Source: Shinella sp. PSBB067 | GTDB lineage: Bacteria > Pseudomonadota > Alphaproteobacteria > Rhizobiales > Rhizobiaceae | DNA: 64,000 nucleotides | Reading direction: 5' to 3' | Assembly (NCBI RefSeq): GCF_016839145.1 | Contig: NZ_CP069303.1 | Coordinates: 3,224,001-3,288,000 of the forward strand | In this document: piece after piece, positions 46,447 to 54,682 of the stretch | Layout: each line of letters starts with the position of its first letter | How positions within the stretch are numbered: position 1 is the stretch's first letter | Notes under the pieces: generated by a model | Databases searched by the model: none | What the model saw: the letters and a program-made list of their open reading frames with translations, nothing else | Told to the model about the DNA's origin: nothing | Program-made: the position numbers and the translations under genes

Positions 46447-48189
46447 ATGGAATCAAGAAAAGAAGAAAAATCGAGCAAGGAACTGGACGAAGAGGCGCAC
46501 GCAGCGTGGTCGCGTGCATGGTCTTCGATTTCACCGGAATCGCCCTTGCTCGCGTGGATGGACTGGGCAAGCCATCTCGCGACAAGTCCGGGTAAGCGCG
46601 CCGAACTCTCGCGATTGGCGCTTGATCAACTGGAGCGAATCCAGACCATCATCAAGGCAGGACTTTCCCAGAGTGACGATGGTCAGAGTGCTGGCGCCTT
46701 GCCACCTTTGTCGGACCGGCGGTTCGCCGACCCCTCATGGGGCCAATGGCCGTTCAACCTGTTCGGACAGTCCTTCGAAATGCAACGTCGCTGGTGGGGA
46801 GAGGCCACGCGCGATGTCTGGGGCGTTGACCCGCATCATCAGCGTCTCGTCGCCTTCGGTGTGGAGCAGTGGATGGAGATGCTTTCGCCCAGTAATCTCG
46901 CGATGCTTAATCCAGTCGTCATCAGGAAAAGCCTCGATGAAAACGGAGCCAATCTGGCGCGTGGCCTCTCCAACCTGTTCGACGACATCGCGCGCCGAAT
47001 GGCCAATCAGCCCCCGGCCGGGACGGAGAATTTTGTCGTAGGAAAGGACGTCGCCGCCACGCCGGGCAAGGTCGTGTTCAGGAACCGGCTGATCGAGCTC
47101 ATCCAGTACGAGCCCACCACGGAAGTGGTCCATCCGGAACCGATCCTGATCGTTCCTGCATGGATCATGAAATACTACATTCTTGATCTGTCGCCCCACA
47201 ATTCCCTGATCCGCTACCTTGTCGATCAGGGTTTCACCGTCTTCTGCATCTCCTGGAAAAACCCGGATCCCGGCGACCGCGACATGGGCATGGCCGAGTA
47301 TCTCGACCTTGGTTTCCACGCTGCGCTCTCCACAGTCAACACGATTGCGGCCGGCGCCAGAGTGCATGCGGCTGGCTATTGCCTCGGCGGTACGCTGCTT
47401 TCCATCGCTGCGGCCGCCATGGCCCGCGACCTCGACGACAGGCTGGCATCCGTGAGCCTGCTCGCAGCCCAGACGGATTTCAGCGAGCCAGGCGAGCTCG
47501 GTCTGCTCATCGACGAAAGCCAGATCGCGCTCCTCGAAGCGCAGATGGCCGAAGTCGGCTACCTGCATGCCGAGCAGATGACGGCGGCCTTCCAGTTGCT
47601 ACGCTCGTACGACCTGTTTTGGTCGCGCATCATCAATGAGTATCTCTTGGGTGACCGCAGACCGATGAACGATCTGATGGCCTGGAATGCCGACGGCACA
47701 CGTCTGCCCGCGAAGATGCATTCACAATATCTTCGTCGTCTCTACCTGCAGAACGACCTGGCATCCGGCCGATATCAGGTGGGGGGCAAGCCTATTTCGC
47801 TTGGGGATATCAACCTCCCGATATTCTGCGTCGGCACAACCACCGATCACGTTGCGCCATGGCGCTCTGTCTACAAACTGCATCTTCTCACAGCGACGGA
47901 GGTCACCTTCGCTCTGACGAATGGAGGTCACAATGCAGGAATCGTCAGTGAGCCGGGCCGCCCGCGGCGCCAGTATCAGGTCAGTAGGCGAGCGCGCGGC
48001 GATACCTATGTCTCTCCCGACGATTGGGTGGAGAATACGCCCGTCAAGCCAGGATCTTGGTGGCCGGAATGGGCGGATTGGATGGCCGAGAGGTCTCAAG
48101 CGCGCGACGCATCCGCGCGACACTTGAACGCCAGCACGGTCATTACGCCGCTTGCAGACGCGCCAGGCGACTACATCAAAATGTCATAA
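46447..48189 (+). CDS. phaC: Second poly(3-hydroxyalkanoate) synthase, class I type
   Basis: This 580-residue synthase has the nucleophile C312 in GYCLGG, DHVAPWRSVYKLH with the catalytic Asp, and His in NGGHNAGIVSEPG. It is the last gene of the phasin-phaBA cluster. The start at 46447 (MESRKEEKSSKELDEE) is preferred; the ORF is open further upstream but that sequence looks non-coding. It shares motifs with the synthase at 12631 but differs throughout the N-terminal third. Confidence 0.94.
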   Translation: MESRKEEKSSKELDEEAHAAWSRAWSSISPESPLLAWMDWASHLATSPGKRAELSRLALDQLERIQTIIKAGLSQSDDGQSAGALPPLSDRRFADPSWGQWPFNLFGQSFEMQRRWWGEATRDVWGVDPHHQRLVAFGVEQWMEMLSPSNLAMLNPVVIRKSLDENGANLARGLSNLFDDIARRMANQPPAGTENFVVGKDVAATPGKVVFRNRLIELIQYEPTTEVVHPEPILIVPAWIMKYYILDLSPHNSLIRYLVDQGFTVFCISWKNPDPGDRDMGMAEYLDLGFHAALSTVNTIAAGARVHAAGYCLGGTLLSIAAAAMARDLDDRLASVSLLAAQTDFSEPGELGLLIDESQIALLEAQMAEVGYLHAEQMTAAFQLLRSYDLFWSRIINEYLLGDRRPMNDLMAWNADGTRLPAKMHSQYLRRLYLQNDLASGRYQVGGKPISLGDINLPIFCVGTTTDHVAPWRSVYKLHLLTATEVTFALTNGGHNAGIVSEPGRPRRQYQVSRRARGDTYVSPDDWVENTPVKPGSWWPEWADWMAERSQARDASARHLNASTVITPLADAPGDYIKMS

Positions 48190-48254
48190 GAAACGATTGC
48201 TTGGAATAGTATTAAAAAATCTATCGCCGCTCCACTCACCTATAAATAGGATAC

Positions 48255-49208
48255 ATGGTCAATAAAGCTAGAAAAATCTATGAATCTTGGATTGAAATCC
48301 GTCATTTGCGTTACTTTGTTGCATCAGCGGAGCAAGGGAGTTTTCGAAAGGCGGGTAAATCGTTAGAAATACAGGAATCAACCATCAGCAGGTGCGTCCG
48401 TGATCTGGAAGATCATATAGGGACGTCACTATTCCACCGTCATAATTTTGGCATTACTCTCACGTTTGCGGGAGAACGATTTCTGCCTCAAGCACGCAGA
48501 GTGCTTAGGTTCATTCGGCAGAGCGTCGAAGATTTGGGTAATATCGGGCGTGCGGAGAATGGGCGGCTGAGGATAGGAATATTCTCGTCGATCGCATCGG
48601 GATTCCTGGCCGAACTGGTCAGTGCCTACGACAAAAGCCACGCCAAAGTTAAAATAGAGTTCGTCGAAGGCCACCCCGAGCAACACGTAACCGCTATCCG
48701 CAAGTTCGAGATGGACGTCGCTTTTCTTACCGGCACTCAGGATTGGCCTGAGTGCGAGACCACTCATTTCTGGTCGGAGCGTGTTTTTGCAGTGTTGCCG
48801 GTCGGCCATAACCTTTCAGGACGAGAGAGTTTAGAATGGCCTGATTTGGTATTCGAATCGTTTGTAGTAAGCGATGCGGCCCCTGGCCCAGAGATACGGG
48901 ATTATCTGGTACGGCGGTTGGCAACTCTTGGCTATCATCCAGATATTCAAGCGCAATATGTAGGTCGAGACAATCTCCTGTCTCTTGTGGCGATCGGGCA
49001 GGGTTTGACGATCGTCAGCGAAGCGATGGTTGCTGCTCAGATGCCCGGTATCACCTACCGTCCAATCCTCAACGACATCCTTCCGTTCAGCGCGGTGTGG
49101 TCCAGGAGGAATGATAATCCAGCTCTACGACGCCTCCTCAGCATGGCCAGGAAAATGTCACGATCGTTTGTCGCGTGCTTATCGATCGTTGGATACCTTC
49201 CGATCTAA
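48255..49208 (+). CDS. LysR-family transcriptional regulator at the conjugation module
   Basis: This 317-residue protein has an N-terminal winged HTH (about residues 15-75: IEIRHLRYFVASAEQGSFRK then LEIQESTISRCVRDLEDHIG) and a LysR effector domain (from about 95). The gene is visibly richer in A and T than its neighbours, a possible sign of separate origin. It ends tail-to-tail with the DUF2274 gene with a four-base overlap. LysR genes in this spot are common in Tn4371-like conjugation modules. Confidence 0.88.
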   Translation: MVNKARKIYESWIEIRHLRYFVASAEQGSFRKAGKSLEIQESTISRCVRDLEDHIGTSLFHRHNFGITLTFAGERFLPQARRVLRFIRQSVEDLGNIGRAENGRLRIGIFSSIASGFLAELVSAYDKSHAKVKIEFVEGHPEQHVTAIRKFEMDVAFLTGTQDWPECETTHFWSERVFAVLPVGHNLSGRESLEWPDLVFESFVVSDAAPGPEIRDYLVRRLATLGYHPDIQAQYVGRDNLLSLVAIGQGLTIVSEAMVAAQMPGITYRPILNDILPFSAVWSRRNDNPALRRLLSMARKMSRSFVACLSIVGYLPI

Positions 49209-49426
49209 GTAGTATGACGCCGGAGCTTTACGAAGGCGCGATCCGTCGCGATGAAGCGTTCCAGCATAGGAACGATTAGCTTTGCTGGATCGGAGACGGA
49301 TTGGCCAGTTACACGAGAGAGGATCTCGGCATAAGCAGTGAGGTCGCGGTGAAGCTGGGCGGGAAGCTCTATGGCCACCTTCACCGGCTTGTCGTCGGCC
49401 AGGGGACCGAGTTTGAGCTTTGTCAT
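49205..49426 (-). CDS. DUF2274 family protein
   Basis: This 73-residue protein (MTKLKLGPLADDKPVKVAIE...) belongs to the small DUF2274 family often found immediately downstream of trbI. It looks like a ribbon-helix-helix-type fold (PVKVAIELPAQLHRDLTAYAEIL), so DNA binding is possible. The ATG at 49426 is two bases after the trbI stop; a longer ORF overlaps trbI and is rejected. Confidence 0.82.
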   Translation of the reverse strand: MTKLKLGPLADDKPVKVAIELPAQLHRDLTAYAEILSRVTGQSVSDPAKLIVPMLERFIATDRAFVKLRRHTT

Positions 49427-49428
49427 GT

Positions 49429-50586
49429 TCAACTCCTGTAGGGTTCGAGCACAAGGTCGCGGGTAACGATAACCCGGACCGGGAAGCCGGGCCGGATGGT
49501 CAGTGTCGGTGCGACCTGAAGCTGACGCTGGACGATCTGCTGTCCGGCCTGATTGATGGTGTCCTGCGCCCCGTCTCGGATGGCTCGGATGAGGCGGTCC
49601 TCGTCGTCGGTCGCCAATTCGGTTCCGATGCCGAGTAGCGTGGACAGCCCGGCCGCCTTCATCAGATCCCACCAGTGATAATCGACGCCATCCTCAAGCC
49701 CGGCATAGCCCTGCGTGTCGGCGCCGGGCTGGCGTTCGAGGACCATAGATCGGCCGTTCGGGAAGATCAGGCGGTTCCAGACCAGCAGGACCCGCCTTTG
49801 GCCAAACTGGACATTGTTGTCGTACTGACCGATGATCCTCGTCCCCTGCGGAACGAGAAGGCTGCGACCGGTCGGACTGTCGTAGATATTTTCCGTCACC
49901 TGGGCTGTGATTTGGCCTGGAAGATCGGAGCGTATCCCGGTGATAAGTGCTACCGGGATAACCGCACCGGCCTGGAGCACGAAGGGCGAAGCTGGTGCCA
50001 TGACGCGATCCAACGAGGTTGTGCGGCGATCGACCGGCCCATTGAGGAAAGCGCTCTGTCGATCCTGCGCGGTTTGCTGGCCGGCTTGACCCGCGAGCCC
50101 GGCGAGATCGACACCGGCAAGGCCGGGTGTGGTTGAACCTCCCGGCGCTGCCGGGGTCGTGCCCGGCTGGGTCTGGAAGAAGACGCGCGACGTGCGCGCG
50201 GCCTCTTCCTCCGCGATGCGGCGTTGTTCGGCTTGGTCGACCGCCGGCGTCGTGATCGTCGGAGGAACGACGGGCTGGCCTCGGTTCTGCGCGTCCAGAA
50301 TGGGTCGTCCGAGATCGCCTGGTAAGGGCGGGCCAAGAACAGGGCCGGTGTAGTCTCGCGGCAATCCGGCAAGACCATCCGCGGTCTGGCGGTTGGCTGT
50401 CGAGTAAAGCTCCTCTCCGTCGCGGCCGGCGTTCCGGGTCTGGAGTGCGTAAATCAGGGCGCCGCCTATGCCGACCAGAGCGACGGCCGTGACGCTCGCA
50501 AGCACCTTGCGCGACAGCCGGGTTACGCGCGGCGGCTCCGCCCGCAGGCGCATTGGAGCGCTCGTATTGCTGTTTGCCTCGCTCAT
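49429..50586 (-). CDS. trbI: Conjugal transfer protein TrbI (VirB10-like)
   Basis: This 385-residue protein has a cytoplasmic N-terminus, one membrane helix (about residues 28-48), a Pro/Gln-rich linker and a C-terminal VirB10 beta-barrel domain (FVLQAGAVIPVALITGIRSD, then VPQGTRIIGQYDN). It spans the envelope in the mating channel and contacts TrbG. It overlaps trbG by four bases. Confidence 0.93.
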   Translation of the reverse strand: MSEANSNTSAPMRLRAEPPRVTRLSRKVLASVTAVALVGIGGALIYALQTRNAGRDGEELYSTANRQTADGLAGLPRDYTGPVLGPPLPGDLGRPILDAQNRGQPVVPPTITTPAVDQAEQRRIAEEEAARTSRVFFQTQPGTTPAAPGGSTTPGLAGVDLAGLAGQAGQQTAQDRQSAFLNGPVDRRTTSLDRVMAPASPFVLQAGAVIPVALITGIRSDLPGQITAQVTENIYDSPTGRSLLVPQGTRIIGQYDNNVQFGQRRVLLVWNRLIFPNGRSMVLERQPGADTQGYAGLEDGVDYHWWDLMKAAGLSTLLGIGTELATDDEDRLIRAIRDGAQDTINQAGQQIVQRQLQVAPTLTIRPGFPVRVIVTRDLVLEPYRS

Positions 50587-51566
50587 GACGCGGGCCTCCC
50601 GTCGGTACGGACAATCCTCACCGTTTGCTGCTTATCACCGCTTCCGAGGCGCAATTCAGCCGCGCCGAACAGACGATCGACGATCAGGATGTGTCGGTGG
50701 ACGCGGGTGTTGACGATCTGGGCCTCGCCCTCCGGCCCGATCACGAAGATCGGTGGCATCTCGCCTTGGACGATGCCACGCGGAAAGTCGATGTAAACGC
50801 GCCGACCGTCGTCATAGACGGAGACGGGCTTCCAGGGCGGGTTGCCGCCGCTCAGGCCGTAGCGGTAGTTGCGGGAAGCGACGGCTGGAATGACCGGCGT
50901 TGCCGGAACGGTCTGCCCCTGTCCGCCTCGTGGCTGCGGGTATGCCCACGCCACCGAAGGCATGTAGGGCTTGGCGCCTGAGCGCAGCTCGATCATGTAG
51001 ACGCGGCGATCGGTCGTTACGACAAGGTTCGTCGATATGTCGACGCGGCTCGGTTTCACGAGGATGTGGACGCGTCGGGTCGGGCCGCTGCCGCTCTCGG
51101 TGTCGCCGATGATCCAGCGCGCGGTATCACCGGCCGCGATCGGGCCAGCGTCGGTCAGACTCTCGCCAGGCTCCAGCGCGATGTTGGTGATCTGTCCAGG
51201 CGCGGCATAGACCTGATAGAGGGCGCCTTCGGACCATGGGTAGACCTGGATGGCGTTGAAGTAGCCCTCCCGGCGCGGCTGCACCCGCGCTGCGGCGTTG
51301 GCGTTCTCGACGCGGGCCGTCGGCGTGGTGGCGGCCGTGCCGCCTTTTGCCGGTGTCCAGCCCGGAGGGGTATGGATCGGGCGCGGTCGATCGTCGGTGA
51401 CAGCCACGGGCACGGCCGGCAACGCGGGCACGTCGCGGTCGTAAGTGATTTCGGGCGGCTTCTGTGGCGTCGCGCAGCCGGCCAACATAGTGGCGGAAAG
51501 AAGCAGAACCGGAAGCACGGATTTACGAAAAGACGGAATGGCGCATTTGCGGAAAGCCGATTTCAT
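50583..51566 (-). CDS. trbG: Conjugal transfer protein TrbG (VirB9-like lipoprotein)
   Basis: This 327-residue protein begins with a signal peptide ending in a lipobox (LLLSATMLAGCATP). The mature part has the VirB9/CagX pattern, with PWSEGALYQVYAAPGQITNI, a TNLVVTTDRRVYMIEL segment and a C-terminal YIDFPRGI region. It forms the outer-membrane part of the core complex with TrbI. I chose the ATG at 51566, which gives the proper signal peptide. Confidence 0.92.
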   Translation of the reverse strand: MKSAFRKCAIPSFRKSVLPVLLLSATMLAGCATPQKPPEITYDRDVPALPAVPVAVTDDRPRPIHTPPGWTPAKGGTAATTPTARVENANAAARVQPRREGYFNAIQVYPWSEGALYQVYAAPGQITNIALEPGESLTDAGPIAAGDTARWIIGDTESGSGPTRRVHILVKPSRVDISTNLVVTTDRRVYMIELRSGAKPYMPSVAWAYPQPRGGQGQTVPATPVIPAVASRNYRYGLSGGNPPWKPVSVYDDGRRVYIDFPRGIVQGEMPPIFVIGPEGEAQIVNTRVHRHILIVDRLFGAAELRLGSGDKQQTVRIVRTDGRPAS

Positions 51567-52252
51567 TGGCTCATCTCCCGCGACCAGTTGATGGCGTTGA
51601 CGTAGATTCCCAGCGGATTGACCTTGATCCGCTCGGCGTCGCGCGGTGGCTGGATCACGATGGTCAGGATCGCTGTCCATCGCTGGGTCGTGGAGAGCTG
51701 GCCGTTCTCGAAATGCCTCTCTGTCCAGGCGACACGGAAGCTGTCGGGCGATGCGCGTATGACGCTGGAGACCTCGACGGCGATCTGCTGCTTGCCTACC
51801 TTTGTGAATGGGTCGTTGGCGCGGGCGTAGTCATTGAGTGCCGCAGCGCCGCGATCCGTCGTCCATTCGTATGCTCGAAGCCAGTTCTGCCGGACGATGA
51901 TCGGGTCGGCCGGAATGCTCCGCGTCTGTTCGATGAAACGCGCGAGGTGCCAGGCGACTTGCGGATCGGTCGGGCGGAAATCGGCTGTGGCGGGCGCGAC
52001 CGCCTGCGCCTGGCCGAGATTGTCCACCTGAACAACCCATGGCACGACGGTTCCTCGCGCCGATTGGTAGACCAGGGCGGCGGCAAAGCCGGCCGACAGG
52101 ATGAGCGAGCCGAACGCCATGGTGCGCCAGTTCTTCGCCTGCACGCGGGCCGAGCCGATACGCTCGTCCCAGACTTGGCTCGCCCTCTGGTACGGTGTTT
52201 CTGGTTGGGGTGTCTTGCCGTAATGAACGGCGGGCCTTTTGAAGAGATTCAT
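51563..52252 (-). CDS. trbF: Conjugal transfer protein TrbF (VirB8-like)
   Basis: This 229-residue inner-membrane protein has one helix (about residues 45-65) and a periplasmic VirB8-type domain (VPWVVQVDNLGQAQAV; FRVAWTERHFENGQ). The N-terminal PYQRASQVWDERIGSARVQA is typical of TrbF. It overlaps trbG and trbL by four bases each. Confidence 0.92.
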   Translation of the reverse strand: MNLFKRPAVHYGKTPQPETPYQRASQVWDERIGSARVQAKNWRTMAFGSLILSAGFAAALVYQSARGTVVPWVVQVDNLGQAQAVAPATADFRPTDPQVAWHLARFIEQTRSIPADPIIVRQNWLRAYEWTTDRGAAALNDYARANDPFTKVGKQQIAVEVSSVIRASPDSFRVAWTERHFENGQLSTTQRWTAILTIVIQPPRDAERIKVNPLGIYVNAINWSREMSQ

Positions 52253-53601
52253 GAACGGTCACTTTCAGAGAGATTGACGGATGCTCCGGATCCGTGGCTG
52301 TCGCCGGAACGGACGGCATGCGCGGCGGCGCTGACGCCGTGAGAGACATGGCGGCCGCGCTTCATGCGCTGGGCCCATGCGGGGGGCTGTTCGGTCGTCG
52401 TCGCGGGCGCGACGGAAGAAGGCTCTGCCTCGCCGCCGGCCGACCCCATCGTGGACGTGCCGCCGGTGGCACTGAGCCCGGCGCGGGCGCCGTCGGAAAA
52501 ACTGGATTTCATGCTCTCGGACGCGCGCGAGGCGGCGCGACGCAAGGGTGATGTGGCGCCTGAACCGGCCGCGCGTGCGACGCCGGACGCCACGCCCGAT
52601 GCACCGGACTGCCCCATGGAACCGAGCGTATAGGCCGACGATGCCGCCCCGGCGGCCGCTGCTCCGCCACGGGCTACCGCGGCCCCACCGGAAAGGAGGG
52701 CTGCTCCTCCCTTCGCGGCAAGCATCGCACCGCCGCCAACGGCGAGCGCGGCGCCGCCCACGGCGAGACCCGTGCCGACTGCGGCGCCTGCGCCAAGCTG
52801 CGGACCGCCACTGACGAGGCCGGACGCGATGCCGGGTCCAAAGATACCGAGGCCAACGAGCGAGAGCGCGGCGAGCACGACCGCCATGGCGTCGTCGATG
52901 CTCGGTGTCTGCCCACCGAACCCCTGCGTGAACTGGCTAAAGAGCGTCGAGCCGATGCCGACGATGACGGCGAGGACGAGGACCTTGATGCCGCTGGAGA
53001 TCACGTTGCCGAGCACGCGCTCGGCCATGAAGGCGGTCTTTCCGAACAGGCCGAACGGGATCAGAACAAAGCCGGCCAACGTGGATAATTTGAACTCGAT
53101 CAACGTCACGAAGAGCTGCACGGACAGGATGAAGAAGGCGAGAATGACGAGCGCCCAGGCGAAAAGCAGGCAGGCGATCTGGATAAAATTCTCGAAGAAC
53201 GCGATCCAGCCCATCAGATCGGAGATGGATTCGAGCAGCGGCCGTGCCGCGTCGAGGCCGGTCTGCGCCACCTTGCCGGGGCGGAGGAGATCCTGCGCGG
53301 TAAAGCCCGTGCCGGAGGCTTTGAGGCCAAGACCTGAAAAGCTGTCGAAGACGATCTTCGCGAGGTTGTTCCAGTTGGAGATCAGATAGGCGAACACACC
53401 GACGAACAGCGTCTTCTTGACGAGACGTGCGATGATGTCGTCATCGGCGCCCCAGCTCCAGAACAGCGCCGCGAGAGTGACATCGATGACGATCAGCGTG
53501 GTCGCGATGAAGGCCACCTCGCCGCTGAGCATGCCGAAGCCGCTGTCGATGTATTGGGTGAATGTTCCAAGAAAGCTGTCGATTACCCCTGAGCCGCCCA
53601 T
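52249..53601 (-). CDS. trbL: Conjugal transfer protein TrbL (VirB6-like)
   Basis: This 450-residue polytopic inner-membrane protein has about six helices in residues 20-260. A low-complexity Gly/Ala/Ser-rich C-terminal tail (from about 265) is usual for TrbL. It starts MGGSGVIDSFLGTFTQYIDS. It forms part of the inner-membrane channel. Confidence 0.92.
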   Translation of the reverse strand: MGGSGVIDSFLGTFTQYIDSGFGMLSGEVAFIATTLIVIDVTLAALFWSWGADDDIIARLVKKTLFVGVFAYLISNWNNLAKIVFDSFSGLGLKASGTGFTAQDLLRPGKVAQTGLDAARPLLESISDLMGWIAFFENFIQIACLLFAWALVILAFFILSVQLFVTLIEFKLSTLAGFVLIPFGLFGKTAFMAERVLGNVISSGIKVLVLAVIVGIGSTLFSQFTQGFGGQTPSIDDAMAVVLAALSLVGLGIFGPGIASGLVSGGPQLGAGAAVGTGLAVGGAALAVGGGAMLAAKGGAALLSGGAAVARGGAAAAGAASSAYTLGSMGQSGASGVASGVARAAGSGATSPLRRAASRASESMKSSFSDGARAGLSATGGTSTMGSAGGEAEPSSVAPATTTEQPPAWAQRMKRGRHVSHGVSAAAHAVRSGDSHGSGASVNLSESDRS

Positions 53602-53604
53602 GGA

Positions 53605-53892
53605 TCACCGCCTGTCGTCTGACGACGGCGATACAGGCGCAGCCGGACGGCCGAGGAAGCGATCACGTGTCTCGGCCCAGACGCGCAGGCATTCGCTGTC
53701 GCTCGCGGCCGTTGCCCCAAGCTGCTGGCACCGGCGCTGGCCCTCGCGCAGCGGATCGCGCGCGGGCTCGACGATAGGCGCCGACGGTCCCGCCGGCTCC
53801 TCATCCTTGCGGGTCATCTCGACGACCGCCGCCGTGATGGCGATGGCGACGAAGACCACAGCGGCCAGCCGGGCCAGCATCTTGCTGTCCAT
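53605..53892 (-). CDS. trbK: Putative entry-exclusion protein (TrbK-like)
   Basis: This 95-residue protein (MDSKMLARLAAVVFVAIAIT...) has one N-terminal membrane helix and a short periplasmic domain with two cysteines (RRCQQLGATAASDSECLRVW). Position between trbJ and trbL and overall size match TrbK-type proteins that block entry of identical elements. Sequence identity cannot be judged here. The start at 53892 gives a proper signal anchor. Confidence 0.7.
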   Translation of the reverse strand: MDSKMLARLAAVVFVAIAITAAVVEMTRKDEEPAGPSAPIVEPARDPLREGQRRCQQLGATAASDSECLRVWAETRDRFLGRPAAPVSPSSDDRR

Positions 53893-53912
53893 GACGGTGC
53901 TCCTTTCCGGCC

Positions 53913-54680
53913 TCAATTGCCGTTGAACATCCGCGCGCTGCCGGCCTGATAGCCGGAACCGGGCGTCAGGAAGCGGCGGCGCTGCTCACGCCCCTGCTCG
54001 GCTGCTGCGGAGCGCTCGGCCTCCGTCAGCGCGCCCGAACGGCCGTTGGCTGCGAGCAGCGCGACGAGATCGGAGAGCTGCTGCGACTGGAGGGCGAGGA
54101 GCTGGTTGCCGGCCTGAGTCGCCTGAAGCGCGCCGGTCGCGCCCTGGCTCTGGTTCACCAGTTCGCTCATCTGCGTGCGGTTGGTGTCGATGTTACCGAC
54201 GACGCCTGCCTGGACGCGCATCGCGTCCTGCAGGCTTCCGACGGTGTTCTGCCAGCGGCTGCGCGCGGCGCTGACGAGCTGCTGATCGCTCGCCGACATC
54301 GAGACGGTGCCGTATTGCTGCTGGAACATCTGGTCGATGTTCTGCACGTCGAAGGCGATGTTCTGCGCCTGCTTCAGGAGCTGCTGGGTCTTCTGAACAT
54401 TCTGCTGAAGCGTCTGGAGCGAGGAGAACGGCAGATTCGCGAGATTGCGCGCCTGGTTGATGAGCATGGTCGCTTCATTCTGAAGCGAGGTGATCTGATG
54501 GTTGATCTGCTCAAGCGTACGCGCGGCAGTCAGGACATTCTGCGCGTAGTTGGTGGGGTCGTAGACGATCCTCCAGGCATAGACCGGCGACATCGCAAAC
54601 GGCGACATCGCGAGCGGCATAGCCGCCAGCATGGACGCTGCGAGGACCGCGGAGGATTTGCGAAGACGACGGACGATCAT
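53913..54680 (-). CDS. trbJ: Conjugal transfer protein TrbJ (VirB5-like)
   Basis: This 255-residue secreted protein has a signal peptide ending near SPVYA and a long helical, Gln- and Asn-rich mature part (QINHQITSLQNEATMLINQARNL and on). TrbJ/VirB5 proteins form the pilus tip or adhesin. The ATG at 54680, two bases after the trbE stop, is correct; a longer ORF would run into trbE. Confidence 0.9.
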   Translation of the reverse strand: MIVRRLRKSSAVLAASMLAAMPLAMSPFAMSPVYAWRIVYDPTNYAQNVLTAARTLEQINHQITSLQNEATMLINQARNLANLPFSSLQTLQQNVQKTQQLLKQAQNIAFDVQNIDQMFQQQYGTVSMSASDQQLVSAARSRWQNTVGSLQDAMRVQAGVVGNIDTNRTQMSELVNQSQGATGALQATQAGNQLLALQSQQLSDLVALLAANGRSGALTEAERSAAAEQGREQRRRFLTPGSGYQAGSARMFNGN

Positions 54681-54682
54681 GG

